DNA of 64,000 nt from Ramlibacter sp. Leaf400 (GCF_001424545.1 NZ_LMQL01000010.1:300673-364672), one strand, 5' to 3'. Counted from the first letter of the stretch, positions 1 through 8,618 are shown. The notes: a model not told the origin generated them from the letters alone. Translations and numbers: made by a program.

Positions 1-690
1 CACGCTGGCAAGGCTCATTCGACCCCAGCGTGCGTGGGCCAGGGCGATCAGGATGCCGAACGCAAACTCCACCACGATGTTGTGAGTCCAGAACACGAAT
101 GCGGCAGGCGCAGAGGCCGGCAGCAGCGGGCCGGTGGCTGCGAGAACCACCAGCATTCCAACGCAGATCCAGGCCGCGCGACGCCCCCCCACCGCCATGG
201 CTCCTGCGAACAGGGCGTAGAAGAAAACCTCGTAGTTGAGCGTCCAGCCCAGAGAGAGGATAGGAGCAATGCGGCCGTCGAAACGCGCATAGGGCAGGAA
301 TGTGTACGACGAGATGACCTGGAGCAGGTCGAACTTCGCTTCCTTGACGCCGGAGGGAATCAGCACGACGGCTGCGACCATCAAGGTTGTGAACAGGAAG
401 TACAGCGGAACGACTCGCACAAACCGGTTCCGGATGAACTGATAACCCCCTCCGGGAGCCTCGTGCAGTTTGGCGGACGAGTAGTAGATGATGAAACCGC
501 TGATCACGAAGAACAGGTCGACGCCTTTTCCGAATGGCTCATTCGGCAGCGGAGGAACGAACTTGAAGAAGTACTCAGCTTCTTCGCTCGCGTGCGCAAT
601 CGCAACCATCAGGGCGGCCAGCGCCCTGAGCGCCTGCACGGACATCAATTGCCCGGCGGCCCCGCCCTGATTGGAGATAGTGGTCGTCAT
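1..690 (-). CDS. Acyltransferase family 3 protein (partial, C-terminus off the left edge)
   Basis: Reading the minus strand from ATG at 690 gives 230 uninterrupted codons to the window edge. The product starts MTTTISNQGGAAG and then shows the acyltransferase-3 (OafA/NodX-like) signature: a first membrane helix with SVQALRALAALMVAIAHAS, then GKGVDLFFVISGFII, an Arg-rich loop (IRNRFVRVVPLYF) and SLGWTLNYEVFFYALFA. These integral membrane proteins O-acetylate or O-acylate surface sugars, so here it probably modifies the exopolysaccharide made by its neighbours. The catalytic His is the one in IAHAS. It lies 31 bp downstream of the glycosyltransferase at 721-1782 in the same direction and is probably its last-but-one operon partner. 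GC content is visibly lower than in the glycosyltransferases. The family call is firm; the substrate is unknown. Confidence 0.88.
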   Translation of the reverse strand, partial: MTTTISNQGGAAGQLMSVQALRALAALMVAIAHASEEAEYFFKFVPPLPNEPFGKGVDLFFVISGFIIYYSSAKLHEAPGGGYQFIRNRFVRVVPLYFLFTTLMVAAVVLIPSGVKEAKFDLLQVISSYTFLPYARFDGRIAPILSLGWTLNYEVFFYALFAGAMAVGGRRAAWICVGMLVVLAATGPLLPASAPAAFVFWTHNIVVEFAFGILIALAHARWGRMSLASV

Positions 691-720
691 AGTGACTCGG
701 AATTCCTCAAGCTCAGCAGC

Positions 721-1782
721 TTAGCTGAGCAAGCTTGCGAGACTGCGTGCCGACAGGGTCCACGAAAACCGTTCCCCGGCGCCGCCGACACTAGTTGGCA
801 TTGCCGTCGTGAGAGCCGATCCCAGTGTAGAAATCAACTCGGCCGGTTCCGTGTAAAAGTCTGCCGAACCGGCCAGCACTTCCGGCACGGCCGAGGCCCG
901 CCGCGCGATGACCGGGCATCCCAATGTCAGTGCTTCCAGGGGCGGCACGCCGAATCCCTCGTAGATCGATGGGAAAACAAAGACTCGTGCGTGCCGGTAC
1001 AGCGCGGCCAGCTCTTCGTCGGTGACCCGCCCCGCGAAGACCACGTTCGGTGCTGATTGCCTGCGCACCGTCGGGAACACCTTGTCCGCCCCACCGCCGG
1101 CCACCACCAGCCTGGCGTCAGGCGCATGGCAGGCAATGAACGCCTCGATGGCCTCGCCGATGTTCTTGTTGGGGGTCTGGTTGCCCACCGTGAGCGCAAA
1201 GACGCGGCCGCGCACGCCCAGCCGGTCGAGGACGTCCTCGTCCGGCACCACGTCCAGCATGTGCTCGGCGCTGTCGCCGATGACCGTGAACTTGGCTTCG
1301 GGGACCCCGCAGTAGCGGGCGAGCTCGCCGCGCGAGAAGTTCGAGACCGTGATCAGGGCCCGAGCCCGGCGCGCGAGCAAGGGGCGCAACGTGCGGTGCC
1401 AGGCTCCGTACGCCCGCGTGAAGAACTGGGGATTGGCGAAGACATTGGCATCGTGCAACGCCAGCACGTGGTCGCCATGCAGCAGGGGGCCACTGCCCGC
1501 CAGGCTCAGCAAGGTCGCGCCGCGCGCACGACGCGCAAGCTGGAGCTGTTCCCAGGCGTGGCCCTGCAGCGTTCCGGTCTGCTCGATGCGCAGCACCTTC
1601 CACACAGGGGTCCGGTGTGGCCCTGGCGGCACGAGTACCGTGACCGGTCTGATCCAAGGATGCTCGCCGGCCCCCAGCTGTGCGTCCAGTGCGCCCAGCA
1701 GCTCTTCGGCGAACCGCTGCATGCCAGACAGCGGCTGCGCCAGGAAACGCCCGTTGACGTAGAGCGGGCGCTCTTCAGGCAT
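721..1782 (-). CDS. Glycosyltransferase family 4 (353 aa)
   Basis: Cytoplasmic or membrane-associated retaining glycosyltransferase with the GT-B fold. The C-terminal half carries the GT4 core: NQTPNKNIGEAIEAF, the Rossmann segment with VVAGGG, then FPSIYEGFGVPPLEAL, which has the E-x7-E acid pair (E in YEGF and E in PLEAL). The reading frame stays open further upstream, but the ATG at 1782 is preferred because it overlaps the upstream gene by 8 nt (ATGCCTGA), the usual coupling in these loci, and because the protein then begins MPEERPLYVNGRFL like its relatives. It should add one sugar to the lipid-linked exopolysaccharide repeat unit. Donor and acceptor cannot be read from the sequence. Confidence 0.87.
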   Translation of the reverse strand: MPEERPLYVNGRFLAQPLSGMQRFAEELLGALDAQLGAGEHPWIRPVTVLVPPGPHRTPVWKVLRIEQTGTLQGHAWEQLQLARRARGATLLSLAGSGPLLHGDHVLALHDANVFANPQFFTRAYGAWHRTLRPLLARRARALITVSNFSRGELARYCGVPEAKFTVIGDSAEHMLDVVPDEDVLDRLGVRGRVFALTVGNQTPNKNIGEAIEAFIACHAPDARLVVAGGGADKVFPTVRRQSAPNVVFAGRVTDEELAALYRHARVFVFPSIYEGFGVPPLEALTLGCPVIARRASAVPEVLAGSADFYTEPAELISTLGSALTTAMPTSVGGAGERFSWTLSARSLASLLS

Positions 1783-2926
1783 GTGCCACCGCACCGATCC
1801 TGGCGTAGGCGTGGCGCATGCCCACATGCATCTTCGAGCGATCCCAGCGCTGCACATCCGCGACCCGTGCACCGGCGGCCAGCCGCTCGCGCAGGTCCGG
1901 ATCCTGCGCGAGCTGCAGCAGCGCGCGGACGGCGGCACTAACGTCGTCGGCAGGCGTGATCAGGCCATTGACCTCGTCCTCGACGATCTCCTCGATGCCT
2001 TCCACGCGGCTCACGATCACCGGCTTGCCGCATGCGAGGTACTGCACGACCACGCGGGGCAGGCCTTCGCGTTCGCTGGTCAGCAGGCACACGTCCGCCA
2101 GGGCCACCAGATCCTCCGGACGCGTGTGGAAGCCCAAGGCGGTCACATGGCCGCCCAGCCCGGCAGCTTCCGCCGCGGCCTGGATCTGTGCGCGCTGGTG
2201 CCCGCCGCCGGCCAGCAGGAGATGGACACCGGCACGCCCGCCCTGCAGCCGGCCGAACGCCTCGACGAGCTGCAGCTGCCGCTTGCGCGGCTCGTACGCG
2301 GCCAGCATCAGGGCCACGAGCGGCTTCTGCGCACCCTCCGGCAGCCCCAGCAGTTCGCGCCAGTCCGCGGGAGGCCGCGCATGCACGAAGCGCGCGATGT
2401 CCATGCCCGAGTACACCACCTCGTGCGGCTTGCCTGCGCCGATGCCCTGCAGCTCATAGCTGCGACGCACGCCCTGGCTGACGTGGATGAAAGCGTCCGT
2501 CCAGCGCGTTGCCATGTGCTCGGCCGCGAGATAGACCATCCGGCTGATCCGGCTCACGTTGTCGAACGACACGATGTGCACCCCATGCACGACGTGCGGG
2601 ACGCCTACACGGCGCGCGGCCCAGCGGCCGATCACGCCGGCTTTGCTCTGATGCGTGTGGACCACGTCCGGCGACAGCTGCCGGAACAGCGCCGCCATCG
2701 CACGGCAGGCGCGCAGGTCCTGCAAGGGCCGCACCGGATGCACCATCGTGGCCAGCGTGTGCACGCGGATGCGCGGGTCGATGCCAGCGATCACCACGGG
2801 ATCGAACTCCGCGCCGTGGACGATGTGGACTTCGTGCCCGGCCTCCAGCTGACCCTCGCAGGTGAGCAGCGTGTTCTCTTCGCTCCCCGCCTTCAGAAAA
2901 CGGGTGAGGACATGGACGATCTTCAT
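1775..2926 (-). CDS. Glycosyltransferase family 4 (383 aa), second acid of the EX7E motif is Gln
   Basis: GT-B glycosyltransferase with an N-terminal glycosyltransferase-4 domain (MKIVHVLTRFLKAGSEENT, about residues 1-170) and a C-terminal GT1-like domain (LMLAAYEPRKRQLQLVEAF, LLLAGGG, CLLTSEREGLPRVVVQYLA, GKPVIVSRVEG). It is predicted to transfer a sugar during exopolysaccharide repeat-unit assembly. Its start overlaps the stop of the epimerase by 4 nt (ATGA) and its stop overlaps the next glycosyltransferase by 8 nt, so the three are translationally coupled. Oddity: the usual E-x7-E pair reads E-G-L-P-R-V-V-V-Q, so the second glutamate, which normally contacts the donor nucleotide, is glutamine. 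It may be a natural variant with altered donor handling; the remainder of the fold looks intact. Confidence 0.87.
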   Translation of the reverse strand: MKIVHVLTRFLKAGSEENTLLTCEGQLEAGHEVHIVHGAEFDPVVIAGIDPRIRVHTLATMVHPVRPLQDLRACRAMAALFRQLSPDVVHTHQSKAGVIGRWAARRVGVPHVVHGVHIVSFDNVSRISRMVYLAAEHMATRWTDAFIHVSQGVRRSYELQGIGAGKPHEVVYSGMDIARFVHARPPADWRELLGLPEGAQKPLVALMLAAYEPRKRQLQLVEAFGRLQGGRAGVHLLLAGGGHQRAQIQAAAEAAGLGGHVTALGFHTRPEDLVALADVCLLTSEREGLPRVVVQYLACGKPVIVSRVEGIEEIVEDEVNGLITPADDVSAAVRALLQLAQDPDLRERLAAGARVADVQRWDRSKMHVGMRHAYARIGAVAHA

Positions 2927-3891
2927 CGAGCGTGATACGTCTGATACCAGTCTACGAATCTGCGCACGCCATCCTTGAGCGGGGTTCCGGGGACCTCGCC
3001 AATTAGGGACTCCAGAAGCTTGGTATCAGCCTCAGTCCGCAGAACGTCCCCGGGCTGCAGCGGCAGCATGACTTTGTCGGCCTCGCGCCCGAACGCGCTT
3101 TCGAACTCACGGATGTACTCAAGCAGCTGGACCGGCTTGCTGTTCCCGATATTGACAACCCTATGGGGCGGCCCAGCGTCGGACGTCGGTGGCAAGTGCA
3201 TCAACGAGATCACAGCGCTCACCACGTCGTCCACGTAAGTGAAATCGCGGATCATGTCTCCGTGGTTGAATACCTTTAGCTGGTTCCCCTTCGAAATCGC
3301 GTCGGCGAACAGATACGGAGACATGTCGGGTCTACCCCACGGACCATAGACTGTGAAAAACCGGCAACCAGTGGACGCGATCCCATACAAATGGGCGTAC
3401 GTATGCGCCATCAGTTCATTAGCCTTCTTGGTTGCCGCGTACAAGCTAACTGGCGTATCGACCCTTTGCCCCTCTGAGAAAGGTAGATCCGTGTTGCCAC
3501 CATACACGCTCGAGGAACTGGCATAGACCAGGTGTCGAACTCGAGTCCGGCGAGCCGCTTCCAGGATACTTAAGAAGCCATCTACATTCGATCTCAGGTA
3601 GCTGCGCGGATTCTCAAGGGAGTATCGAACACCGGCCTGCGCGGCCAGATGGACGACAAATTCCGGCCGACGATTCGCCAACAACTCGACGACCATCTCG
3701 TGTTCAGCGATATCGCCTTCGAGAAAGCTGAAACCGGAAAATTGCTTCAACTGGGCAAGTCGGTCTCGCTTCAGCGAGACGCTGTAGTAGTCGTTGAGGT
3801 TATCCAGGCCCAAGACATCATGGCCAGAGCGAAGCAAACGCTCGGCGACGTGCATGCCGATGAAACCTGCGGCACCGGTGACGAGAATCAT
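2923..3891 (-). CDS. NAD-dependent epimerase, UDP-glucuronate 4-epimerase type (322 aa)
   Basis: Extended SDR enzyme that converts nucleotide sugars. It shows the Rossmann motif GAAGFIGMH at residues 6-14, the segment LDNLNDYY that is typical of UDP-glucuronate 4-epimerases, HLAAQAGVRYSLENP, the serine region YASSSSVYG, the catalytic Y-x3-K (YAATK) and the substrate loop FFTVYGPWGRPDM. It most likely supplies UDP-galacturonate from UDP-glucuronate, which fits the UDP-glucose dehydrogenase encoded at 6322-7494. Length is normal for the family. It heads the coupled set epimerase, GT4, GT4, acyltransferase. Base composition here is less GC-rich than in the flanking genes. Exact sugar specificity is inferred from motifs only. 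Confidence 0.88.
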   Translation of the reverse strand: MILVTGAAGFIGMHVAERLLRSGHDVLGLDNLNDYYSVSLKRDRLAQLKQFSGFSFLEGDIAEHEMVVELLANRRPEFVVHLAAQAGVRYSLENPRSYLRSNVDGFLSILEAARRTRVRHLVYASSSSVYGGNTDLPFSEGQRVDTPVSLYAATKKANELMAHTYAHLYGIASTGCRFFTVYGPWGRPDMSPYLFADAISKGNQLKVFNHGDMIRDFTYVDDVVSAVISLMHLPPTSDAGPPHRVVNIGNSKPVQLLEYIREFESAFGREADKVMLPLQPGDVLRTEADTKLLESLIGEVPGTPLKDGVRRFVDWYQTYHAR

Positions 3892-3921
3892 TAGTTGGCA
3901 AGTACTCTAAAAACAGGGAGC

Positions 3922-3943
3922 GGGCCCAGACTGATCTGGGCCC
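3922..3943 (-). terminator. Hairpin terminator after the sugar transferase gene
   Basis: GGGCCCAGA, loop CTGA, TCTGGGCCC form a perfect 9-bp stem (10 bp with the flanking C-G). On the minus strand it is followed after about 7 nt by TTTTTA. It lies between the sugar transferase stop (3967) and the epimerase start (3891), so at least part of the manC-sugar transferase transcript should end here. The T-run is displaced, so termination may be partial. Confidence 0.6.
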
Positions 3944-3966
3944 GGAGCGCTTTGCGATACGTTGGG

Positions 3967-4674
3967 CTAGTGTGAGCCTTGCCGACCCAGAACCACGGCT
4001 ACCGTCCGGCACAAGATCCAGAGATCAAGCCGGATCGTGCGGGTTTGCACGTAGTCGACGTCATGGCGCACACGTTGGGAGTAAGCGAGTTCGCTTCGCC
4101 CGCTAACTTGCCAGAGACCGGTGATGCCCGGCTTCACGCTTGCGTAGTGGCGCGCCTCAGGCCCGTAGTGCAGGTCAAGCTCTTGTCGTGTCACGGGACG
4201 TGGTCCTACCAAGCTCATATGCCCACGGATCACGTTGAAGAACTGCGGAAGTTCGTCGAGACTCGTGCGTCTGATGAAGCGACCGAAGGGTGTGATTCTC
4301 GGATCATTTCTCAGCTTGAATGTCTCAGTCCACTCTGCGCGCGCAGCAGGAGAACTCTCCAGCAGTTGCTGCAGACGACGATCGGAATCCACCACCATCG
4401 ACCGGAACTTCAAGCAGCCGAACTCTCGCCCTGCCTTCCCTACTCTCTTGTGGCTGTATAACGCCGGCGATCCTGTCGTGACACGAACGCCAAGCCACAC
4501 AACGAGGAACAGCCAAAAGAAAGAAAGCACAAACACAGACGCAAGCACGATATCCAATGTACGACGGAGTGCATGCTGCAGGCGGGACTGCGTCTTCGGT
4601 GCATCTTCCAGTTTTTGCAAACTGTGGTGGCGAGGAGCGCCTCCAATGCTCGTTTCAACTTCCGATCGATACAT
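3967..4674 (-). CDS. Polyprenyl-phosphate sugar-1-phosphate transferase (WcaJ/EpsL type, 235 aa)
   Basis: Initiating membrane enzyme that moves a hexose-1-phosphate from a nucleotide sugar to undecaprenyl phosphate, the first step of exopolysaccharide assembly. One N-terminal hydrophobic helix (about residues 38-65, LDIVLASVFVLSFFWLF) precedes the conserved cytoplasmic catalytic domain: SHKRVGKAGREFGCLKFRSM, the basic-acidic signature TPFGRFIRRTSLDELPQFFNV, then MSLVGPRPV and PGITGLWQVSGRS. It is the short single-helix form without the extra N-terminal CoA-binding-like half of full WbaP/WcaJ proteins. A GAGGCGAAACG stretch just before ATG 4674 serves as ribosome binding site. It lies 9 bp after manC in one transcript and is followed by a hairpin terminator. 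Confidence 0.92.
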   Translation of the reverse strand: MYRSEVETSIGGAPRHHSLQKLEDAPKTQSRLQHALRRTLDIVLASVFVLSFFWLFLVVWLGVRVTTGSPALYSHKRVGKAGREFGCLKFRSMVVDSDRRLQQLLESSPAARAEWTETFKLRNDPRITPFGRFIRRTSLDELPQFFNVIRGHMSLVGPRPVTRQELDLHYGPEARHYASVKPGITGLWQVSGRSELAYSQRVRHDVDYVQTRTIRLDLWILCRTVAVVLGRQGSH

Positions 4675-4683
4675 CGTTTCGCC

Positions 4684-6132
4684 TCAGGATTGCTTTTTTC
4701 GATGGTCCGGGACTGGCATGACTCGGCCATACTCGTCGTCAACGCGGACGATGTCGTCTTCGCCCAGGTAACTGCCGGACTGCACTTCGATCATCTCGAG
4801 CGGCGTCCTGCCCGGGTTGTGCAGCCGGTGCACCTCGCCCACCGGGATGTAGGTGGACTGGTTCTCGGTGAGCAGGAAGATGTCCTTCCCCCGCGTCACT
4901 TCGGCGGTGCCTTTCACCACGATCCAGTGCTCCGCACGGTGGTAGTGCTTCTGTAGGCTGAGGGAGGCACCGGGCTTGACCACGATGCGCTTGACCTGGA
5001 AGCGGTGGCCCGATTCGATGCTGTCGTAGCTGCCCCAGGGGCGCAGCACCTGGCGGTGCTGGACGGCCTGCGGACTGCAACGCTTCTCCAGCTCCGCCAC
5101 CACGTGCTTCACCTGCTCGGCGGACCCGCGGTGCGCGACCAGCACCGCATCCGGCGTGTCCACGATCAGCAGGTCTTCCACGCCCAGGGCCACCACGCAA
5201 CGGTAGGGCGCGTGGACGTAGGTGTTGCGCGACTGGACGACGATGCCCTGCCCTTTCACGCGGTTGCCATCCTCGTCCAGCGGCGCCATGTCGGACACCG
5301 CGTTCCAGCTGCCCACGTCGCTCCACATGCCGCTGAAGGGGAACACGGCCATGTCGTCATGGCGCTCCATCACGGCGTAGTCGATGCTTGCCGAACGGCA
5401 GCGCTCCAGCGGCTCGGCAGCCGGGCGGATGAACTCCTGGTCGGTCGTCGCGCCGGACACCGCCTCGCGGCAGCACGCCAGGATGTCCGGCGCATGGCGC
5501 TCCATGGCGGTCAGCAACACGCGGGCCGTGCAAAGGAAGATGCCGGCGTTCCACAGCACGTTGCCGGCCAAGAGCATCTGCTCGGCGCGCGCGCGGTCCG
5601 GCTTCTCGATGAAGCGCGCCACTGCGTTGCCGCCGTCCGGGCGCGTGGCGCCCTTCTCGATGTAGCCGAAGCCAGTGCTCGGGAACGTGGGCTGCACGCC
5701 GAAGGTGACGATCGCGCCCTTGCGTGCGCATTCGGCGGCTCCGCGCACCATTTGGGCAAAGGCCTCGGCGTCGGGGATGTGGTGGTCCGCCGGGCAGAAC
5801 AGCAGCAGCTGGTCGTCGCTGGCCGCTTGCAACGCCGCCAGGGCCATCGCCGCTGCGGTATTGCGCGCGAAGGGTTCGAGCACCAGTGCGCCCGTGAGGC
5901 CAGCTTCGGTCACGGCCTCGCGCAGCATGAAACGGTGGTCTTCGGCACCGACGCAGATCACGCCGGCCGACTTGTCAGCGATCGGCGCGACACGCTCCAG
6001 CGTCAAAGCAAGCAGGCTGCGCCCTTCGATAAGCGGCACGAACTGCTTGGGAAAAGCCTTGCGCGACAGCGGCCAGAGGCGCGTGCCGGAGCCGCCGCAG
6101 AGAACTACAGGCTGGACAAGGACTTTTAGCAC
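4684..6132 (-). CDS. manC: Mannose-1-phosphate guanylyltransferase/mannose-6-phosphate isomerase (482 aa)
   Basis: Bifunctional AlgA/ManC-type enzyme making GDP-mannose. The N-terminal nucleotidyltransferase domain (about 1-290) has VVLCGGSGTRLWPLSRK, the pyrophosphorylase signature with its catalytic Arg and Lys, and FCPADHHIPD and FIEKPD. The C-terminal type II isomerase cupin (about 320-475) has RPWGSYDSIESG, QKHYHRAEHWIVVKGTA and IPVGEVHRLHNPG, with the metal-binding His residues. The start used is GTG at 6132; no strong ribosome binding site is visible. GDP-mannose may feed the glycosyltransferases downstream. The gene is divergent from ugd across a 189-bp spacer that should hold promoters for both. 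Confidence 0.93.
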   Translation of the reverse strand: MLKVLVQPVVLCGGSGTRLWPLSRKAFPKQFVPLIEGRSLLALTLERVAPIADKSAGVICVGAEDHRFMLREAVTEAGLTGALVLEPFARNTAAAMALAALQAASDDQLLLFCPADHHIPDAEAFAQMVRGAAECARKGAIVTFGVQPTFPSTGFGYIEKGATRPDGGNAVARFIEKPDRARAEQMLLAGNVLWNAGIFLCTARVLLTAMERHAPDILACCREAVSGATTDQEFIRPAAEPLERCRSASIDYAVMERHDDMAVFPFSGMWSDVGSWNAVSDMAPLDEDGNRVKGQGIVVQSRNTYVHAPYRCVVALGVEDLLIVDTPDAVLVAHRGSAEQVKHVVAELEKRCSPQAVQHRQVLRPWGSYDSIESGHRFQVKRIVVKPGASLSLQKHYHRAEHWIVVKGTAEVTRGKDIFLLTENQSTYIPVGEVHRLHNPGRTPLEMIEVQSGSYLGEDDIVRVDDEYGRVMPVPDHRKKQS

Positions 6133-6246
6133 TTCTTGGTTACACGAATTTCTGGCAGACAGCTCATCCTAAACGCAACTAAGTGTTTCAGCAATCGTCC
6201 GTTCGACTTAGAAGCGCATTGCGGAACAAATGTCCACATTCGTGGC

Positions 6247-6300
6247 AGCTCAGCTTCACGTCAGCCGCAAACACGTAACTTGCAGTTTCATAGCTGAGCT
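6247..6300. repeat. Inverted repeat just upstream of ugd
   Basis: AGCTCAGCT (6247-6255) and its exact complement AGCTGAGCT (6292-6300) flank 36 bases and end 21 bases before the preferred ugd start. It could be an operator or a 5'-leader hairpin. Nothing else recognisable was seen in the 6133-6321 spacer. Confidence 0.45.
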
Positions 6301-6321
6301 TGGATGCCAGAATCGCGGTCC

Positions 6322-7494
6322 ATGAACACACAAATTGCCGTGGCCGGGCTGGGTTATGTGGGCCTTTCGAACGCCTGTTTGTTGGCTGTCCACAACGCAG
6401 TGCTGGGAGTGGATGTATCCGCGGAACGCGTGGCCTTGGTAAACAACCGCCGAAGCCCCATCGAGGATCGTGACATCGAGGAATTCCTGGCCACTTCGCG
6501 CCACCGCCTAGAAGCAACAACGGACTGGCGCGCCGCTTACGAGGGGGCCGACTATGTGATCGTGGCCACGCCAACAGACTACGACCCGCAAACGAATAAG
6601 TTCAACACAGAAAAGGTCGAGGTCGTCATCCAGCAGGTCCGGCAGGTCAACACCCGAGCGCTGATCGTGGTCAAGTCGACTGTGCCGGTGGGGTTCACTG
6701 AACGGATCCGCCAGGAGTTCGGTTGCGACAACGTGATCTTTTCGCCCGAGTTCCTGCGGGAAGGGAAGGCGCTGCACGACAACCTGCACCCGTCGCGGAT
6801 CGTGGTCGGAGAAAGATCCGATCGGGCCGCGCGGTTTGCCGAACTCATGAGGCAAGGCGCGGTCGCGAAGGACGCCCCGGTGCTGCTGACCGACTCTACG
6901 GAAGCCGAGGCGATCAAGCTTTTCTCGAACACCTACCTCGCAATGCGCGTCGCCTACTTCAATGAGCTCGACTCCTATGCGCTGTCGCATGGGCTGGACA
7001 CGCGGCAGATCATCGACGGGGTCGGACTCGACCCCCGAATTGGCAAGCACTACAACAATCCATCATTCGGCTACGGTGGCTACTGCCTGCCCAAGGACAC
7101 CAAGCAGCTGCTGGCGAACTACCAAGAGGTGCCGCAGACGCTCATCGGCGCCATCGTGCAGTCCAACTCCACGCGCAAGGACTTCATCGCCGAGAGCATC
7201 CTGAAGCGCAAGCCGAAGACCGTGGGCATCTATCGGCTGGTGATGAAGAGCGGTTCGGACAACTGGCGCGCTTCGTCCATCCAGGGGGTAATGAAGCGCC
7301 TCAAGGCCAAGGGCATCGAGGTCGCGGTGTACGAGCCTGCGCTGCAGGAAAGCTTGTTTTTCGGCTCGCGGGTAGTGCGCGACCTTGAGGTCTTCAAGCG
7401 CGACTGTGACCTCATCGTCGCCAACCGGATGACGGACATTCTTCGCGATGTCGAGACCAAGGTGTTCACGCGCGACCTGTTCGGGCAGGACTGA
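6322..7494 (+). CDS. ugd: UDP-glucose 6-dehydrogenase (390 aa)
   Basis: Oxidises UDP-glucose to UDP-glucuronate with two NAD+, giving the substrate for the epimerase at 2923-3891. It is the short bacterial class (about 390 aa). Motifs in order: the NAD-binding GLGYVGLSN at the N-terminus, [34 protein letters not shown], the catalytic Lys/Asn region [22 protein letters not shown], and the active-site cysteine loop [17 protein letters not shown] at 6322 is preferred over the ATG at 6304 because [14 protein letters not shown] matches the family N-terminus; neither has a good Shine-Dalgarno. GDP-mannose dehydrogenases are related, but the sequence fits Ugd better. Confidence 0.92.
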   Translation: MNTQIAVAGLGYVGLSNACLLAVHNAVLGVDVSAERVALVNNRRSPIEDRDIEEFLATSRHRLEATTDWRAAYEGADYVIVATPTDYDPQTNKFNTEKVEVVIQQVRQVNTRALIVVKSTVPVGFTERIRQEFGCDNVIFSPEFLREGKALHDNLHPSRIVVGERSDRAARFAELMRQGAVAKDAPVLLTDSTEAEAIKLFSNTYLAMRVAYFNELDSYALSHGLDTRQIIDGVGLDPRIGKHYNNPSFGYGGYCLPKDTKQLLANYQEVPQTLIGAIVQSNSTRKDFIAESILKRKPKTVGIYRLVMKSGSDNWRASSIQGVMKRLKAKGIEVAVYEPALQESLFFGSRVVRDLEVFKRDCDLIVANRMTDILRDVETKVFTRDLFGQD

Positions 7495-7798
7495 CAAATG
7501 AGCTCGGCCAGCATCTCGGCCACGAGCACCCGCCACTTCGAAAACACCTGGTCGTTGGGCCTCTACTTCGTCTCTTGCAGGGTGGAACAGTCGCCGCGAG
7601 GCTTTGTCTGCACTGGGGCCGTTGCTCGTTCTGAATCCGCATTCGGAAATGGCGACCAGTTGCCGCGCATCTCGGTGGGGCCGCTCCCCAGCGCCAACTC
7701 GGCACAGACGACGTTGCTGAGCCACGTGCGCTGGGCGATTGGGAATCGGAGCTGGCCATTCTCCTGCCTCGCTTGATCGACGCGCTGCAGGAAATGAA
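7495..7798 (+). other. Spacer after ugd with no supported gene
   Basis: An ATG-started frame at 7498-7776 has no family resemblance and is probably chance. A second frame, open only from about 7635 to 7833, ends with the helix-like DWESELAILLPRLIDALQEM and has no start codon, so it could be the tail of a decayed gene. Nothing firmer can be said. Confidence 0.35.
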
Positions 7799-7823
7799 AA
7801 GGGCCGCTTCAACAGCGGCCCTT
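7799..7823. terminator. Bidirectional terminator between ugd and the small membrane protein gene
   Basis: AAGGGCCGCT, loop TCAAC, AGCGGCCCTT: a perfect 10-bp stem. On the minus strand it is followed by TTTCATTT and on the plus strand by CTTCTTCG, so it is best for the minus-strand gene at 7847-7999 and weaker for ugd. Confidence 0.75.
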
Positions 7824-7846
7824 CTTCGTTGGTAACGGGGTGCGGC

Positions 7847-7999
7847 TCAGACCGCCTTGATCACCCAAGCCAACACAGCCCACGCCGCCAAGCTGAGAGC
7901 GCCGCCGATCCACACCGTCCGGCTCGCTAGCATGCTGCGAGGAGCGTGCTCCTCGCCTTCTTCCTCCAGTTGCAGCGGCAGAGGCAGATCGCGTTTCAT
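7847..7999 (-). CDS. Small single-pass membrane protein (50 aa)
   Basis: A short frame beginning MKRDLPLPLQLEEEGEEHA and ending in one hydrophobic helix (TVWIGGALSLAAWAVLAWVI) followed by KAV. The N-terminal half is acidic and would face the cytoplasm. The frame is open further upstream, but this ATG gives a sensible short membrane protein. A strong terminator follows 24 bp after the stop, which supports it being a real transcription unit. No family is recognised and no function can be proposed. Being short, it could also be missed or merged by automatic annotation. Confidence 0.55.
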   Translation of the reverse strand: MKRDLPLPLQLEEEGEEHAPRSMLASRTVWIGGALSLAAWAVLAWVIKAV

Positions 8000-8123
8000 G
8001 GCCCCATATTCGCAGCCCTTCAGCCCGGCCGCATCAGCCGAAGTCGTGCGAGCTTGTCGGAAAAGTCCTATGCATTGCCCGTTCGCAAGAGGATGCCGCC
8101 CACTGCAGCGCGAAGTCGCGTTC

Positions 8124-8474
8124 TCAGGCCTTGCGCCGGACGGAGGCCAGCCGCCAAGCCTGAAGCACGCACCACCCCACCGCGATGCCGAGCGCATCCG
8201 CCGCCAGGTCGTGCAGGTCGAAGTGGTGGTCGGGCGTGAGCAGCTGCAGCAACTCGATGGCCACGCCGTAGCCGACCAGGCCCGCCAGCGCCGTCCGCAC
8301 GCGCGACGTCCAGCCCACGCATCCGAGCACCGTCAGCACACCGAACGCCACCACGTGGTTGCCCTTGTCCCAGCCGGTCAGCGGCTCGCGGTCACCCACG
8401 GGCGCCACGGCGAAGTACAGGACGACAAGTGCCGCGACCCAGAAGGCCAGGCGGGAAAGGCGGTGGATCTTCAA
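8124..8474 (-). CDS. VanZ-like family membrane protein (116 aa)
   Basis: Small integral membrane protein with about four hydrophobic segments. It shows the VanZ-like pattern: an early helix (FWVAALVVLYFAVAP), the WDKGNHVVAFGVL segment (Asp-Lys-x-x-His), GYGVAIELLQLLTPD and HFDLHDLAADALGIAVGW, where the conserved Glu, Gln and Asp residues fall. In glycopeptide resistance VanZ lowers teicoplanin binding, but most chromosomal members, like this one, have no known role. It stands alone, 124 bp upstream of the 50-aa membrane protein. The domain call is good; the function is unknown. Confidence 0.85.
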   Translation of the reverse strand: MKIHRLSRLAFWVAALVVLYFAVAPVGDREPLTGWDKGNHVVAFGVLTVLGCVGWTSRVRTALAGLVGYGVAIELLQLLTPDHHFDLHDLAADALGIAVGWCVLQAWRLASVRRKA

Positions 8475-8618
8475 AGTCGGTTCGGCTGCTCGCCGCAGGT
8501 TTCAGGTGCGCCGTGGACTTGGTGCCTCAGCCAGCTCAACCTGCAAGGTCCGCTTTTTACCGCGGAAAGGCGTAAGGGTCCTTCTGCCTCATCCCCTCCA
8601 CGACCTGATCAAAAAAAA

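Noticed and set aside
34-1056. 340-codon frame on the plus strand at the left end
   Set aside because: The minus strand of this region encodes a clear acyltransferase and a glycosyltransferase; the plus frame has no recognisable features.
7498-7776. 92-codon frame right after ugd
   Set aside because: Ser/Arg-rich without family resemblance or ribosome site; no support.
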